A stretch of DNA of 50,308 nucleotides from Clostridium sp. (GTDB lineage: Bacteria; Bacillota; Clostridia; Oscillospirales; Acutalibacteraceae). Positions 1-8,779 of the stretch are shown one piece after another. The notes under the pieces are model-generated. The model did not search any database, was not told where the DNA came from, and was given only the letters and a program-made list of their open reading frames with translations. Numbering within the stretch: position 1 is the stretch's first letter; each line of letters opens with the position of its first letter. The stretch is from positions 1 through 50,308 of the forward strand of contig JAMPGU010000014.1 of assembly GCA_023663865.1 (NCBI GenBank), given 5' to 3'. Both the position numbers and the translations under genes were made by a program.

Positions 1-100
1 AGTATTTCTATATAACAAATCTCAGCGGAGATATTACAATACTGAGTTTTGCAGATTTTTTCTGCAGATGGGTTTGATTATTTAAATACAACAAATACAC

Positions 101-129
101 TTGCAATTTATGTTAAAAGATAGTATTAT
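101..129 (+). promoter_or_regulatory. Promoter of the thiamine operon
   Basis: TTGCAA at 101-106 and TATTAT at 124-129 are separated by 17 bases, a good housekeeping-sigma match. Transcription would start near 136, just upstream of the TPP riboswitch. The first 100 bases of the window contain no gene that I can recognise. Confidence 0.6.
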
Positions 130-149
130 AGTTATAACAATTCAATATC

Positions 150-236
150 TTTTGGGGTGCTTGTGTTACAGGCTGAGATAAAGGTATAACCTTTGACCCA
201 TATACCTGATTTGGATAATGCCAACGTAGGAAACAA
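150..236 (+). promoter_or_regulatory. TPP riboswitch (THI element)
   Basis: The conserved THI-box blocks occur in order: GGGGTGC at 154-160, CTGAGA near 173-178, then ACCTGATTTGGATAATGCC at about 204-222, followed by the closing CGTAGG segment near 225. This is the thiamine pyrophosphate aptamer. It lies in the leader of a thiamine operon and is followed by a terminator hairpin at 255-287, so the expected mode is TPP-induced premature termination. Assignment is by sequence motif; the fold was not computed. Confidence 0.95.
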
Positions 237-254
237 GGAACACATATATTTTAT

Positions 255-290
255 GAGAAGTTACCTGATTGGCAGCTTCTCATTTTTTAT
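255..290 (+). terminator. Riboswitch-controlled intrinsic terminator
   Basis: GAGAAG at 255-260 can pair with CTTCTC at 276-281, with a further G-T pair at the base of the loop, and a T-rich tract follows (282-293). It sits between the TPP aptamer and the thiS ribosome binding site (AGGAGGA, 294-300). It is the likely expression platform: TPP binding would favour this hairpin and stop transcription before thiS. Confidence 0.75.
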
Positions 291-306
291 TTTAGGAGGA
301 AAGGCT

Positions 307-501
307 ATGGTAAAAATCAACGGCGTTGATGTGGATGCAGCAGGAAAAACACTTTCTGAATTTTTGTCAGCAACAGATTATGACCCAAGGCTCGTAGCGG
401 TTGAATGCAATGAAGAAATTGTTCCGAAGGCACAATATGATAAGGTTGTCTTAAAGGACAATGATGTGATTGAAGTTGTAAGCTTTGTAGGGGGAGGTTG
501 A
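307..501 (+). CDS. thiS: Sulfur carrier protein ThiS
   Basis: A 64-residue ubiquitin-fold protein that carries sulfur as a C-terminal thiocarboxylate for thiazole synthesis. The sequence ends in Phe-Val-Gly-Gly-Gly, with the required C-terminal Gly-Gly that ThiF adenylates. The ATG at 307 is chosen because AGGAGGA lies directly upstream at 294-300; a longer reading from 193 would begin inside the riboswitch and is not credible. It is the first gene of the operon, with thiF starting 4 bases after its stop. Length is normal for the family (about 65 residues). Confidence 0.93.
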   Translation: MVKINGVDVDAAGKTLSEFLSATDYDPRLVAVECNEEIVPKAQYDKVVLKDNDVIEVVSFVGGG

Positions 502-505
502 TATT

Positions 506-1147
506 GTGAACGCAATCCCGACGAAGGAAGAAATGTATCAGGCTCTCGAGTTAAGGCATGGTAAAGAATTACAAAGCAAATTCAGCAGTGCCACGGTTGC
601 AATATGCGGACTGGGCGGACTTGGCTCTAATATTGCTGTATCTCTTGCCCGAGCAGGTGTGGGCAAGCTGATTTTAATTGATTTTGATAGAGTAGATTTG
701 TCAAATCTCAATCGTCAGCAGTATTTTGTTTCTCAAATAGGTACGTGCAAAACAGATGCATTAAAAGAGAATCTTGCAAAAATTGCACCGTATCTTAAGG
801 TGGTAATGCATACCGTTCGCATAACGGAAAGCAACGCTATGGAGCTGTTAAAGGATGCAGATATTATTTGCGAAGCCTTTGACCGTGCGGAGGAAAAGGC
901 AATGCTTGTTAACAGTGTATTAGAGAGCTTCCCTGAAAAGTATCTGGTATCAGGTTCAGGCATGGCAGGGATGTCATCCGCAAACAGTATAAAAACACGA
1001 AGGGTGGCAAAGCACTTTTACCTGTGCGGCGACGAGAAAAGCGACGTGGCTGATGGTATGGGGCTTGTGTCCTCCCGTGTTATGGTATGTGCCGCACATC
1101 AGGCACATATGATTCTCAGAATAATAGCAGAAGAATACGAAGTATAA
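506..1147 (+). CDS. thiF: ThiS adenylyltransferase ThiF
   Basis: An E1-like enzyme of the ThiF/MoeB/HesA superfamily, 213 residues. It activates the ThiS C-terminus with ATP. The Rossmann nucleotide-binding segment GLGGLGSN lies near residue 36, followed by the acidic strand [15 protein letters not shown] that contacts ATP and Mg. It is shorter than E. coli ThiF (about 250 residues) and lacks an obvious Cys-x-x-Cys zinc pair, which fits the short clostridial ThiF subfamily placed next to thiS-thiG-thiH. The start is GTG at 506, after GGGGAGG. The thiS neighbour supports ThiF rather than MoeB. Confidence 0.88.
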   Translation: MNAIPTKEEMYQALELRHGKELQSKFSSATVAICGLGGLGSNIAVSLARAGVGKLILIDFDRVDLSNLNRQQYFVSQIGTCKTDALKENLAKIAPYLKVVMHTVRITESNAMELLKDADIICEAFDRAEEKAMLVNSVLESFPEKYLVSGSGMAGMSSANSIKTRRVAKHFYLCGDEKSDVADGMGLVSSRVMVCAAHQAHMILRIIAEEYEV

Positions 1148-1163
1148 GAAAGAAGGAATTACA

Positions 1164-1934
1164 ATGGAAAACGATAAACTTATTATCGGCGGTCATGAAT
1201 TTAATTCAAGATTTATTCTCGGCTCAGGAAAATATTCTTTGAATTTGATTGAGGCTGCTGTAAAGGATGCAGGTGCAGAAATTATTACGCTTGCTGTGCG
1301 CCGTGCAAACACAAAGGATCAGGAAAATATCCTTGACTATATCCCGAAGGGGGTAACATTGCTGCCGAATACATCAGGTGCAAGAAATGCACAGGAGGCA
1401 GTTCGTATTGCCAGACTTGCAAGAGAGCTTGGCTGCGGTAACTTTGTAAAGGTAGAGATTATGAGAGACTCCAAATATCTCTTGCCTGACAATGCCGAAA
1501 CCATTAAGGCAACAGAAATTCTTGCAAATGACGGTTTTGTGGTTATGCCGTATATGTACCCGGATTTGAATGTTGCAAGAGATTTAGTAAATGCAGGCGC
1601 TGCAACCATTATGCCGCTGGCTTCCCCAATCGGCTCAAATAAGGGTCTTGCAACAAAAGAATTTATACAGATTTTAATTGATGAAATTGATTTGCCGATT
1701 ATTGTTGATGCGGGAATCGGCAGACCCTCCCAGGCCTGTGAAGCAATGGAAATGGGTGCTGCTGCAATTATGGCAAACACTGCGCTGGCTACTGCAGGTG
1801 ATCTTCCTATGATGGCATCTGCCTTCCGTCAGGCAATTGAAGCAGGCAGAATGGCTTATCTTGCAAAGCCGGGCCGTGTGCTTACAAGAGGTGCATCTGC
1901 ATCCGATCCGCTTACAGGATTTTTGAGAGATTAG
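1164..1934 (+). CDS. thiG: Thiazole synthase ThiG
   Basis: A 256-residue TIM-barrel enzyme that condenses 1-deoxy-D-xylulose 5-phosphate, dehydroglycine and ThiS-thiocarboxylate into the thiazole phosphate. Family hallmarks are the N-terminal FILGSGKY, Lys96 in NFVKVEI (the expected imine-forming lysine) and the phosphate-binding segments [11 protein letters not shown] and MANTALATA. It starts at ATG 1164 behind AGAAGGAAT. Length is typical. It sits between thiF and thiH in the usual anaerobe order; anaerobes pair ThiG with ThiH rather than the oxygen-dependent ThiO. Confidence 0.97.
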   Translation: MENDKLIIGGHEFNSRFILGSGKYSLNLIEAAVKDAGAEIITLAVRRANTKDQENILDYIPKGVTLLPNTSGARNAQEAVRIARLARELGCGNFVKVEIMRDSKYLLPDNAETIKATEILANDGFVVMPYMYPDLNVARDLVNAGAATIMPLASPIGSNKGLATKEFIQILIDEIDLPIIVDAGIGRPSQACEAMEMGAAAIMANTALATAGDLPMMASAFRQAIEAGRMAYLAKPGRVLTRGASASDPLTGFLRD

Positions 1935-1946
1935 CGGAGGAACAAT

Positions 1947-3200
1947 ATGGATAACCAATATTTTATTGATTCAGAGCATCTGTCACCAAAGGCACTTGAA
2001 ATCAAGCACAGGCTTGAAAATGACCCGTCATCAAGAAAAAATCATATGGAATATTTACCGGGTATGGAGCAGATTGACTCCGACATCTGTGAAAAGGTAA
2101 TGACACAGGTAAATGCCTTTGATTATTCAAAATATACCGCAAGGGATGTTATGGCTGCCTTAGAGCATGAAACCTGCACCCTTGAGGATTTCAAGGCATT
2201 GTTGTCACCGGCTGCAGAGCCGTTTTTGGAGCAGATGGCACAGAAGGCACGTGTGGAAACAGGCAAGCATTTCGGCAATACAGTCTATATGTTCACACCG
2301 CTTTATATTGCAAATTACTGTGAAAACTACTGTGTTTACTGTGGCTTTAACTGCTACAATCATATCAACCGTATGAAGCTGAATATGGAGCAGATTGAAA
2401 ATGAAATGAAAATCATTGCTGATTCAGGTATGGAGGAAATTCTCATTCTTACAGGTGAAAGCAGAGCAAAAAGTGATGTTAAATATATCGGTGAAGCCTG
2501 CAAGCTTGCACGCAAGTATTTTAGAATGGTGGGACTTGAAATCTACCCTGTGAATACGGACGAGTACCGTTATCTCCACGAATGCGGTGCGGATTATGTT
2601 ACTGTTTTTCAGGAAACCTATGACGCTGACAAATACGAAACCCTGCACCTACTCGGTCATAAGCGTGTATGGCCGTACCGCTTTGATGCACAGGAAAGAG
2701 CGCTCAGGGGCGGTATGCGCGGTGTAGCCTTTTCTGCACTGCTTGGTCTTTCTGATTTTCGCAAGGATGCACTAGCAAGTGCACTGCATGTTTATTATTT
2801 GCAGAGAAAATATCCTCAGGCTGAAATGTCACTTTCCTGTCCGCGCCTTCGACCGATTATCAATAACGATAAAATCAATCCCCTTGATGTTCACGAAAAG
2901 CAGTTATGTCAAGTGATTTGTGCATATCGTATTTTCCTGCCGTTTGTTGGTATTACCGTGTCCTCACGTGAAAGTGCCGAGTTCAGAAACGGCATTGTAA
3001 AAATTGCCGCAACCAAGGTTTCAGCCGGTGTATCTACTGGTATCGGCGACCACGAGAGCAAATATACAGGCAAGGAAAGCGACAATGCCGAGGGTGATGA
3101 GCAGTTTGAAATCAACGACAGCCGCAACTTTGATAAAATGTATCAGGATATAGCGGATGAGGGCTTGCAGCCTGTGCTTAACGATTACCTTTATGTGTAA
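1947..3200 (+). CDS. thiH: 2-iminoacetate synthase ThiH (radical SAM)
   Basis: Radical S-adenosylmethionine enzyme, 417 residues, that cleaves tyrosine to give dehydroglycine (2-iminoacetate) for ThiG. The 4Fe-4S motif CxxxCxxC is seen at Cys125, Cys129 and Cys132 (CENYCVYC), followed by a GFNCYNH segment. The start ATG at 1947 has GCGGAGGA upstream. The N-terminal extension of about 80 residues before the radical SAM barrel matches the ThiH architecture. Presence of ThiH rather than ThiO indicates an oxygen-independent thiazole route, consistent with an anaerobe. Confidence 0.95.
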   Translation: MDNQYFIDSEHLSPKALEIKHRLENDPSSRKNHMEYLPGMEQIDSDICEKVMTQVNAFDYSKYTARDVMAALEHETCTLEDFKALLSPAAEPFLEQMAQKARVETGKHFGNTVYMFTPLYIANYCENYCVYCGFNCYNHINRMKLNMEQIENEMKIIADSGMEEILILTGESRAKSDVKYIGEACKLARKYFRMVGLEIYPVNTDEYRYLHECGADYVTVFQETYDADKYETLHLLGHKRVWPYRFDAQERALRGGMRGVAFSALLGLSDFRKDALASALHVYYLQRKYPQAEMSLSCPRLRPIINNDKINPLDVHEKQLCQVICAYRIFLPFVGITVSSRESAEFRNGIVKIAATKVSAGVSTGIGDHESKYTGKESDNAEGDEQFEINDSRNFDKMYQDIADEGLQPVLNDYLYV

Positions 3201-3217
3201 TAGCGGAGGGAATGTAA

Positions 3218-3856
3218 ATGAATAAATTTGATTCAACATTGTACTTTATAACAGACAGTACCATGTTTTCAGAGGAGGAGTTTTTGTTTCGAACAGAGGA
3301 AGCCTTGAAAGGCGGAGCAACACTCCTTCAGCTTCGTGAAAAGGACAGAACCACAAGGGAATATATAGCCCTTGCCGAAAAGGTACATACCATAGCAAAA
3401 AAATATAATGTCCCCCTTATCATTGATGACCGTATTGATGTTGCAATGGCAGTCGGTGCTGAGGGCGTACATCTCGGTCAGAGTGATATGCCGATAAAAA
3501 CTGCAAGAGAAATTCTCGGCGAGGATGTGATTATCGGAGCAACCACAAAAACAGTTCCACAGGCATTGGAGGCTTATGAGCAGGGGGCGGATTACCTTGG
3601 CGTCGGCGCAATGTATCCAACCACAACGAAGGTGAAAACCGTGCTTACCTCCACAGATACCTTAAAGGATATCTGCAAGGCCGTACCAATCCCCGTTAAT
3701 GCCATCGGCGGGCTGAACAAAACAAATACCGATATACTCAAGGGTATTGATATTGCAGGCATTTGTGTTGTGTCAGCTATAATGAAGGCAGATAATCCAA
3801 GAGCTGAAGCAGAAATACTTTTAGATATTGCAAAGGATTTAGTAAAAAATGATTGA
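3218..3856 (+). CDS. thiE: Thiamine phosphate synthase ThiE
   Basis: A 212-residue TIM-barrel enzyme that joins HMP pyrophosphate to thiazole phosphate, giving thiamine monophosphate. Motifs visible: QLREKD near residue 47, IDDRIDVA, GVHLGQSD, then YLGVGAMYPTTTK, which binds the pyrophosphate, and a late AIGGLN. The ATG at 3218 has GCGGAGGGA upstream. It overlaps the downstream HAD gene by 8 bases, so the two are probably translationally coupled. Length matches the family. Confidence 0.96.
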   Translation: MNKFDSTLYFITDSTMFSEEEFLFRTEEALKGGATLLQLREKDRTTREYIALAEKVHTIAKKYNVPLIIDDRIDVAMAVGAEGVHLGQSDMPIKTAREILGEDVIIGATTKTVPQALEAYEQGADYLGVGAMYPTTTKVKTVLTSTDTLKDICKAVPIPVNAIGGLNKTNTDILKGIDIAGICVVSAIMKADNPRAEAEILLDIAKDLVKND

Positions 3857-4508
3857 GGGTGCAATTTTTGATGTAGACGGAACCCTGCTGGATTCTATGT
3901 ATATATGGGACACGATTGGTGAAATCTATTTACGCTCCATAGGCTATACTCCGAAAGAAAATTTGAATGAAACCTTTAAGAATATGAGCCTTTATCAGGC
4001 GGCGTGCTATTATCAAAAGGAGTACGGCGTTAAGCTGTCAACGGCAGAAATTATGCAGGGCGTAAACCAAATGATTGCATACTACTATCAGGATGAGGTT
4101 TTGCCCAAACCTGATGTGGATACCTTTTTGGAAAGCTTAAAAGCGCATAATGTTAAAATGTGTATAGCAACTGCCACAGACCGTGAATATGTGGAGGCTG
4201 CACTGGAAAGGTGTAAAATCAGAAATTATTTTTCAGAGATTTTCACCTGCACCTCTGTGGGTCACGGCAAGGATGAGCCGATAATTTATCGCAGTGCCCT
4301 TGATTTTTTGCAAACAGACCGCCGCAGTACGGTGGTTTTTGAGGATGCACTCTATGCGATAAAAACAGCGAAGGCTGACGGCTTTGTCACAGTTGCTGTG
4401 CAGGATAAATATGAAAAAAATCAAGATGAAATAAAACGCTTGTCGGATTACTATTTAAGGGATTACGGCAGCACGAAGGAATTTTGGAAGTTCGTTTCAA
4501 TGCGATAG
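3849..4508 (+). CDS. HAD-superfamily hydrolase in thiamine operon
   Basis: A 219-residue haloacid-dehalogenase-type phosphatase of the beta-phosphoglucomutase-like (type I cap) class. Motif I is DVDGT at residues 8-12, motif II a Thr in CIATATD, motif III a Lys in GHGKDEP, and motif IV the acidic VFEDA. A helical cap follows motif I. It overlaps thiE by 8 bases inside the thiamine operon. From position it may dephosphorylate a thiamine pathway intermediate such as thiamine monophosphate or HMP phosphate, but this is inference; HAD substrates cannot be read from sequence. Confidence 0.8.
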   Translation: MIEGAIFDVDGTLLDSMYIWDTIGEIYLRSIGYTPKENLNETFKNMSLYQAACYYQKEYGVKLSTAEIMQGVNQMIAYYYQDEVLPKPDVDTFLESLKAHNVKMCIATATDREYVEAALERCKIRNYFSEIFTCTSVGHGKDEPIIYRSALDFLQTDRRSTVVFEDALYAIKTAKADGFVTVAVQDKYEKNQDEIKRLSDYYLRDYGSTKEFWKFVSMR

Positions 4509-4520
4509 CATTGGAGCTTC

Positions 4521-4553
4521 AGCGGCAGATTGGGGGCACCACCTTTTGTCGCT
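4521..4553 (+). other. Possible hairpin between HAD gene and thiD
   Basis: AGCGGCAG (4521-4528) can pair with TTGTCGCT (4546-4553), with two G-T pairs, across a GC-rich loop. No T-run follows, so it is not a normal terminator. It lies in the only sizeable gap (83 bases) within the thiamine operon and may be an mRNA processing or stability element. Confidence 0.3.
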
Positions 4554-4591
4554 TAATAAAATTAATGCAAATAATGTAAAGGAGAAAAACG

Positions 4592-5398
4592 ATGAGAAAA
4601 GCATTAACAATCGCAGGCAGTGATTCCTGCGGAGGCGCCGGTATTCAAGCAGATATAAAAACAATGACTATGAATGGTGTGTACGCCATGAGTGCCATAA
4701 CAGCACTTACTGCGCAGAACACAACCGGCGTAACAGGTATTATGGAGGTAACTCCTCAGTTTTTAAAGGAACAGATTGACGACGTGTTCAGCGATATTCG
4801 CCCCGATGCGGTGAAAATCGGAATGGTATCTTCAAGCGAGTTGATTAAGGCGATAGCCGAAAGGCTCAAAGCCTTTGAAGCCGAAAACATTGTTGTTGAC
4901 CCTGTAATGGTAGCAACAAGCGGTTCAAGGCTCATTAATGAGGATGCAATCGCAACACTAAAAAATGAATTGCTGCCGATTGCAGCAATTGTTACACCGA
5001 ATATTCCCGAAGCAGAGGTTTTATCGGGCATATCCATTCATAGCGAGCAGGATATGATTAAGGCAGCTGAGATAATCAGCAAAGCCTATAACTGTGCTGT
5101 GCTTTGCAAGGGCGGTCACAGCCTGAATGACGCCAATGACCTGCTGTTTGCAAACGGCAGTTATCAGTGGTTTAACGGAAAGCGTATTGATAATCCAAAC
5201 ACCCATGGCACAGGCTGTACCCTGTCAAGTGCAATAGCTGCGAATCTTGCAAAAGGCTTTGACCTTTCCGTCTCTGTTGAGAGGGCGAAGGCATATATTT
5301 CGGGCGCACTGGCAGATATGCTCGACCTCGGAAAGGGCAGTGGTCCTATGAATCATGCCTTTAACCTCAGCGGTGAATTTTCAAAGGAGGTGCAGTAG
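4592..5398 (+). CDS. thiD: Hydroxymethylpyrimidine (phosphate) kinase ThiD
   Basis: A 268-residue ribokinase-fold kinase that phosphorylates HMP and then HMP phosphate, supplying HMP pyrophosphate to ThiE. The N-terminal AGSDSCGGAGIQADIK is diagnostic of ThiD; the C-terminal anion-hole motif is THGTGCTLSSA, which holds the catalytic Cys/Gly segment of this subfamily. AAAGGAG lies upstream of the ATG at 4592. The stop is followed within 2 bases by cytX, so kinase and HMP transporter are coupled, pointing to use of imported HMP. Confidence 0.96.
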   Translation: MRKALTIAGSDSCGGAGIQADIKTMTMNGVYAMSAITALTAQNTTGVTGIMEVTPQFLKEQIDDVFSDIRPDAVKIGMVSSSELIKAIAERLKAFEAENIVVDPVMVATSGSRLINEDAIATLKNELLPIAAIVTPNIPEAEVLSGISIHSEQDMIKAAEIISKAYNCAVLCKGGHSLNDANDLLFANGSYQWFNGKRIDNPNTHGTGCTLSSAIAANLAKGFDLSVSVERAKAYISGALADMLDLGKGSGPMNHAFNLSGEFSKEVQ

Positions 5399-5399
5399 G

Positions 5400-6581
5400 A
5401 TGGAAGAAAAACGCACCTCTTTATTTGAAAACGGCTTAATATGGTTTGGTGCAGGTGTATCTATTGCAGAAATTCTGACAGGTACATATTTTGCGCCTCT
5501 TGGCTTTGGCAAGGGTATTTTGGCAATTGTTATCGGTCACATTATCGGATGTACAATGCTGTTTTTTGCAGGACTCATTGGCGGTAAGGTGCGCAAAAGT
5601 GCTATGGAAACGGTTAAGCTGAGCTTCGGTCAGAAGGGCAGTCTGCTGTTCTCCTTGCTGAACATTCTTCAGCTTGTGGGCTGGACAGGTATTATGATTT
5701 ATGACGGTGCCTTGGCGGCAAACGGCGTATGGGGCATCGGCGAATGGGTATGGTGTATTGTTATCGGCGGGCTTATTGTTCTGTGGATTTTAATCGGAAT
5801 TAAAAATCTCGGTAAAATCAACACCATTGCCATGGCAGCCCTATTTGTTCTTACCATCATACTTTGCAAGGTTATTTTCAGCAAAAGCACTACAATCGGC
5901 ATTATGGATGACAGTATGACCTTTGGTGCGGCTGTGGAGCTTTCGGTTGCCATGCCGCTGTCGTGGCTTCCACTTATCAGCGACTACACCCGAAGTGCAA
6001 AGCAGCCAGTAAAGGCTACGGCTGTCAGCGCCGTTACTTATGGTATCGTCAGCTGCTGGATGTATGTAATCGGTATGGGTGCGTCCATTCTGACAGGTGA
6101 ATACGATATTGCACAGATTATGCTTAAAGCAGGACTTGGCATTGTAGGCCTTGTAATTATCGTATTTTCAACAGTTACAACAACCTTTCTTGATGCATAT
6201 TCAGCAGGTGTTTCCAGTGAATCTGTGTTCTCTAAAATTAACGGAAAATGGATAGCAATCGGTGCAGCTGTGCTTGGAACCATCGGTGCGATTGTGTTCC
6301 CTATGGATAATATAACGGATTTCTTATATCTTATCGGCTCGGTGTTTGCGCCTATGATTGCCATTCAGATTGCAGATTTCTTTATCCTGAAACAGGATTA
6401 CAGCAAAAAATCTGTCAGCATACAGAATATGCTTATCTGGGTAATCGGCTTTGTCATTTACCGCCTACTTATGAAAGTGGATATTATTGTGGGCAATACC
6501 TTGCCTGATATGGCAATCACAATTCTTATCTGCATTATCGTAACAAAAATCAGAATTCTTAAGAAAGATAGAATAAAATAA
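5400..6581 (+). CDS. cytX: Putative HMP transporter CytX
   Basis: A 393-residue integral membrane protein of the nucleobase:cation symporter-1 (NCS1) family with about 11-12 hydrophobic helices. The N-terminal segment with GAGVSIAEILTGT and the GFGKG turn matches CytX, the NCS1 branch regularly found with thiamine genes and predicted to import hydroxymethylpyrimidine. The ATG at 5400 is chosen because AAAGGAGGT sits just upstream in the end of thiD; a longer reading from 5355 would overlap thiD and carry an untypical leader. It is the last gene of the riboswitch-controlled operon. Transport specificity is inferred from context. Confidence 0.88.
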   Translation: MEEKRTSLFENGLIWFGAGVSIAEILTGTYFAPLGFGKGILAIVIGHIIGCTMLFFAGLIGGKVRKSAMETVKLSFGQKGSLLFSLLNILQLVGWTGIMIYDGALAANGVWGIGEWVWCIVIGGLIVLWILIGIKNLGKINTIAMAALFVLTIILCKVIFSKSTTIGIMDDSMTFGAAVELSVAMPLSWLPLISDYTRSAKQPVKATAVSAVTYGIVSCWMYVIGMGASILTGEYDIAQIMLKAGLGIVGLVIIVFSTVTTTFLDAYSAGVSSESVFSKINGKWIAIGAAVLGTIGAIVFPMDNITDFLYLIGSVFAPMIAIQIADFFILKQDYSKKSVSIQNMLIWVIGFVIYRLLMKVDIIVGNTLPDMAITILICIIVTKIRILKKDRIK

Positions 6582-6600
6582 ACAAAGAAAATCTCTGTTC

Positions 6601-6622
6601 AATTTCAGCTTAGGCTGAAATT
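6601..6622 (+). other. Perfect hairpin after cytX
   Basis: AATTTCAGC (6601-6609) and GCTGAAATT (6614-6622) form a perfect 9-bp stem with a TTAG loop. It lies 19 bases after the cytX stop. No T-run follows, so an RNA 3'-end stabiliser or a weak terminator is possible; I cannot tell which. Confidence 0.45.
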
Positions 6623-6653
6623 CAGCAGATAAGTGCAAACAGGAGGTACCATA

Positions 6654-7619
6654 TTGCATTATCCTAATCCTTTTATTATTCAGCGTGCAGATCCCTATAT
6701 TTTTAAAGGACCCGATGGTTATTACTATTTTACTGCATCATATCCTGCATTTTATGATGTTAACCACGGGTATGACAGAATTGTTTTAAGAAGAAGTAAA
6801 ACAGTTATCGGTCTGACAGAGGCTGAGGAGCATACCATTTGGCAGGCACATAGTGAAGGGAATATGTCAAAGCATATATGGGCGCCTGAAATACATTTTA
6901 TCGGTGACAAGTGGTACATTATGTTTGCCGCAGGTGATAAGGACAGCGTGTGGAATATCCGTCCGTATATGCTGATGTGTGCAGGCAGCAATCCGATAGA
7001 GGATAGCTGGCAGGAGCTTGGCAGAGTACAAGCAAGCGACAGTGACGACAGCTCTTTTACAGCCTTTTCACTGGATATGACATACTTTGAACACGAGGGC
7101 AGACATTATCTTATATGGGCAGAAAAGACAGACAAATCCAGACTCTATATGGCTGCAATCAATGCCGATAGACCTTGGAAATTAGCAAGCAAGCCTATTC
7201 TTTTATCTGAGCCTGAATATGATTGGGAAATGGTTAAGGAAAAGGTAAATGAAGGTCCCAGTGTGCTCAAAACCGATGATAAAATAGTTGTAGCCTTTTC
7301 CGCTTCAGGTACAGGTGCGGAATACTGTATAGGACTTCTCTGGGCGGATAAGAATAGTGACCTTATGAACACAAACTCCTGGCATAAGCTGTCAGAGCCT
7401 GTTCTTTCAACAAAGGACCTAATTGATGAGGTAGGTCCGGGGCATAACAGCTTTACAGTTGATGAAAACGGCAGTCTGCTTCTTGTTTATCATGCAAGAC
7501 CTGCAAGTCATCTCACCGGTGACTGCGGTACTTATAGTGAAAGCTCACTTTATGATCCTTGCCGTCACGCAAGAATAAGGCTTATAAAATCCTTTAAAAA
7601 CGGCTTACCCTGTTTATAA
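6654..7619 (+). CDS. Glycoside hydrolase family 43 protein
   Basis: A five-bladed beta-propeller glycosidase of about 321 residues, probably acting on arabinose- or xylose-containing plant polysaccharides. The three GH43 acidic residues are visible: Asp13 in RADPYIF (base), Asp141 in SLDMTYF (pKa modulator) and Glu200 in VNEGPSV (acid). WAPEIHF is another GH43 hallmark. The TTG at 6654 is preferred because AGGAGG lies 7 bases upstream; the in-frame GTG at 6633 lies before that site. No signal peptide is seen, so it appears cytoplasmic and would act on imported oligosaccharides. An exo-alpha-L-arabinofuranosidase is the best guess, not proven. Confidence 0.85.
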   Translation: MHYPNPFIIQRADPYIFKGPDGYYYFTASYPAFYDVNHGYDRIVLRRSKTVIGLTEAEEHTIWQAHSEGNMSKHIWAPEIHFIGDKWYIMFAAGDKDSVWNIRPYMLMCAGSNPIEDSWQELGRVQASDSDDSSFTAFSLDMTYFEHEGRHYLIWAEKTDKSRLYMAAINADRPWKLASKPILLSEPEYDWEMVKEKVNEGPSVLKTDDKIVVAFSASGTGAEYCIGLLWADKNSDLMNTNSWHKLSEPVLSTKDLIDEVGPGHNSFTVDENGSLLLVYHARPASHLTGDCGTYSESSLYDPCRHARIRLIKSFKNGLPCL

Positions 7620-7729
7620 AATCAAAAAGCGGGAGTCGCATCATACTGCAAAAAATTATTATGGTCTGTATGAATGAATGTGTTGTGGTTATTATAATTT
7701 TAGTACATATTTTAATGATATTCTGTCTG

Positions 7730-7758
7730 TTGCTTACATTCTGCGGTTTATGTATAAT
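7730..7758 (+). promoter_or_regulatory. Promoter of the EEP-fold membrane protein gene
   Basis: TTGCTT (7730-7735) and TATAAT (7753-7758) are separated by 17 bases, with the start codon at 7792. The rest of the 172-base gap after the GH43 gene shows nothing else I can name. Confidence 0.65.
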
Positions 7759-7791
7759 GTAATTATCTAATGCATTCATTGAGGATTTTGT

Positions 7792-8736
7792 ATGAAAAAA
7801 CGAAGAAAAATAATAAGACGGCTGTCCTTTTTGTTGTGCTTTTGCTTAATTGCAGCAATGATACCGGCTTATATATATTGGGAAAAAGGGAATATGGATG
7901 ATGTTACACTGCCTCAGAATTTTCAGGAGGAGACGGAGATGGATGCCTTTGCAAATTCGGCAGATGTCCGTATAATGTCATCAAATTTACTGGTGCATTA
8001 CGAAAGCTGGGGCGGTACACCTGCTAAACCCAGAGCTAAGAAATATGCCGAAATATTGCAGGCATATAAGCCGGATGTTGTAGGTATTCAGGAGCTTTGC
8101 GACAGTTGGTACTGCCTTGTCAATCGTAATATGCCTGATGGATATAAGATGCTGTTTCCGCTTTCAACAGGTGCATTTGTAAATATGACTGCCATGATTT
8201 ATAATTCAAACACGCTTGATTTAATTGACAGCGGTAAATTTGCTTATGCTCAGGGGGATAACATTCGCCTGCGGCGTGTGGTGTGGGCAGTGTTTGAAGT
8301 GAAAGAAACGGGCGCAAAATTTGCTGTTACCAATACCCACTTTGATCTTCTCAGAGAAGGGCAGGAGGAAGAATTGTCTGCGGTTATGCACAGTCAGGCT
8401 GATGAGTTAATTCACTTTGTCAATGAACTTGCAGAGGATTATGGCTGTCCTGTTTTTTCAGTTGGCGATTATAATTCAATGGAGGACAGACCATATACCA
8501 AGCCGATTAATATACCTGAGATTTATAATACACTTGCAGATGAATTTGAGGACGCACGGTATAACAGCAAAAAGACGGTAGACGGAACAGAACAGGATTG
8601 GGACAGCATATCCTTTGACCATATCTTTTATAAGGGCGAAGCAGAGATTGATACGTTTGCTGTGCTTTCTTATGAATATCTGACAGATATGAGCGACCAT
8701 TATCCTATATTTGCCGATATAAAACTAAATAGATAA
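7792..8736 (+). CDS. Membrane-anchored endonuclease/exonuclease/phosphatase-fold protein
   Basis: A 314-residue protein with a basic start, a hydrophobic helix at about residues 11-28 (uncleaved anchor or signal peptide) and an extracytoplasmic EEP (DNase I-like) domain. Metal and catalytic motifs are Asn65 in SSNLL, Glu101 in GIQEL, the NTHFD segment, GDYNS and the final SDHYP. The full active site suggests a working phosphodiesterase or phosphatase; substrates in this superfamily range from nucleic acids to sphingomyelin and inositol phosphates. It has its own promoter and a shared terminator downstream. No specific substrate can be assigned. Confidence 0.8.
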   Translation: MKKRRKIIRRLSFLLCFCLIAAMIPAYIYWEKGNMDDVTLPQNFQEETEMDAFANSADVRIMSSNLLVHYESWGGTPAKPRAKKYAEILQAYKPDVVGIQELCDSWYCLVNRNMPDGYKMLFPLSTGAFVNMTAMIYNSNTLDLIDSGKFAYAQGDNIRLRRVVWAVFEVKETGAKFAVTNTHFDLLREGQEEELSAVMHSQADELIHFVNELAEDYGCPVFSVGDYNSMEDRPYTKPINIPEIYNTLADEFEDARYNSKKTVDGTEQDWDSISFDHIFYKGEAEIDTFAVLSYEYLTDMSDHYPIFADIKLNR

Positions 8737-8741
8737 AAAAG

Positions 8742-8777
8742 AAGCTGTAGAAAACTTGTGTTCTCTACAGCTTTTCA
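8742..8777. terminator. Bidirectional terminator between convergent genes
   Basis: AAGCTGTAGA (8742-8751) pairs perfectly with TCTACAGCTT (8764-8773). An A-run precedes and a T-run follows, so it can end transcription of both the EEP gene (plus) and the PfkB kinase gene (minus). Confidence 0.85.
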
Positions 8778-8779
8778 TT

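Noticed and set aside
193..306. An in-frame N-terminal extension of thiS starting at 193
   Set aside because: It would be translated from inside the TPP riboswitch and terminator; the AGGAGGA at 294-300 marks ATG 307 as the start.
4509..4591. Second riboswitch before thiD
   Set aside because: No THI-box blocks are present; only a modest hairpin without a T-run.
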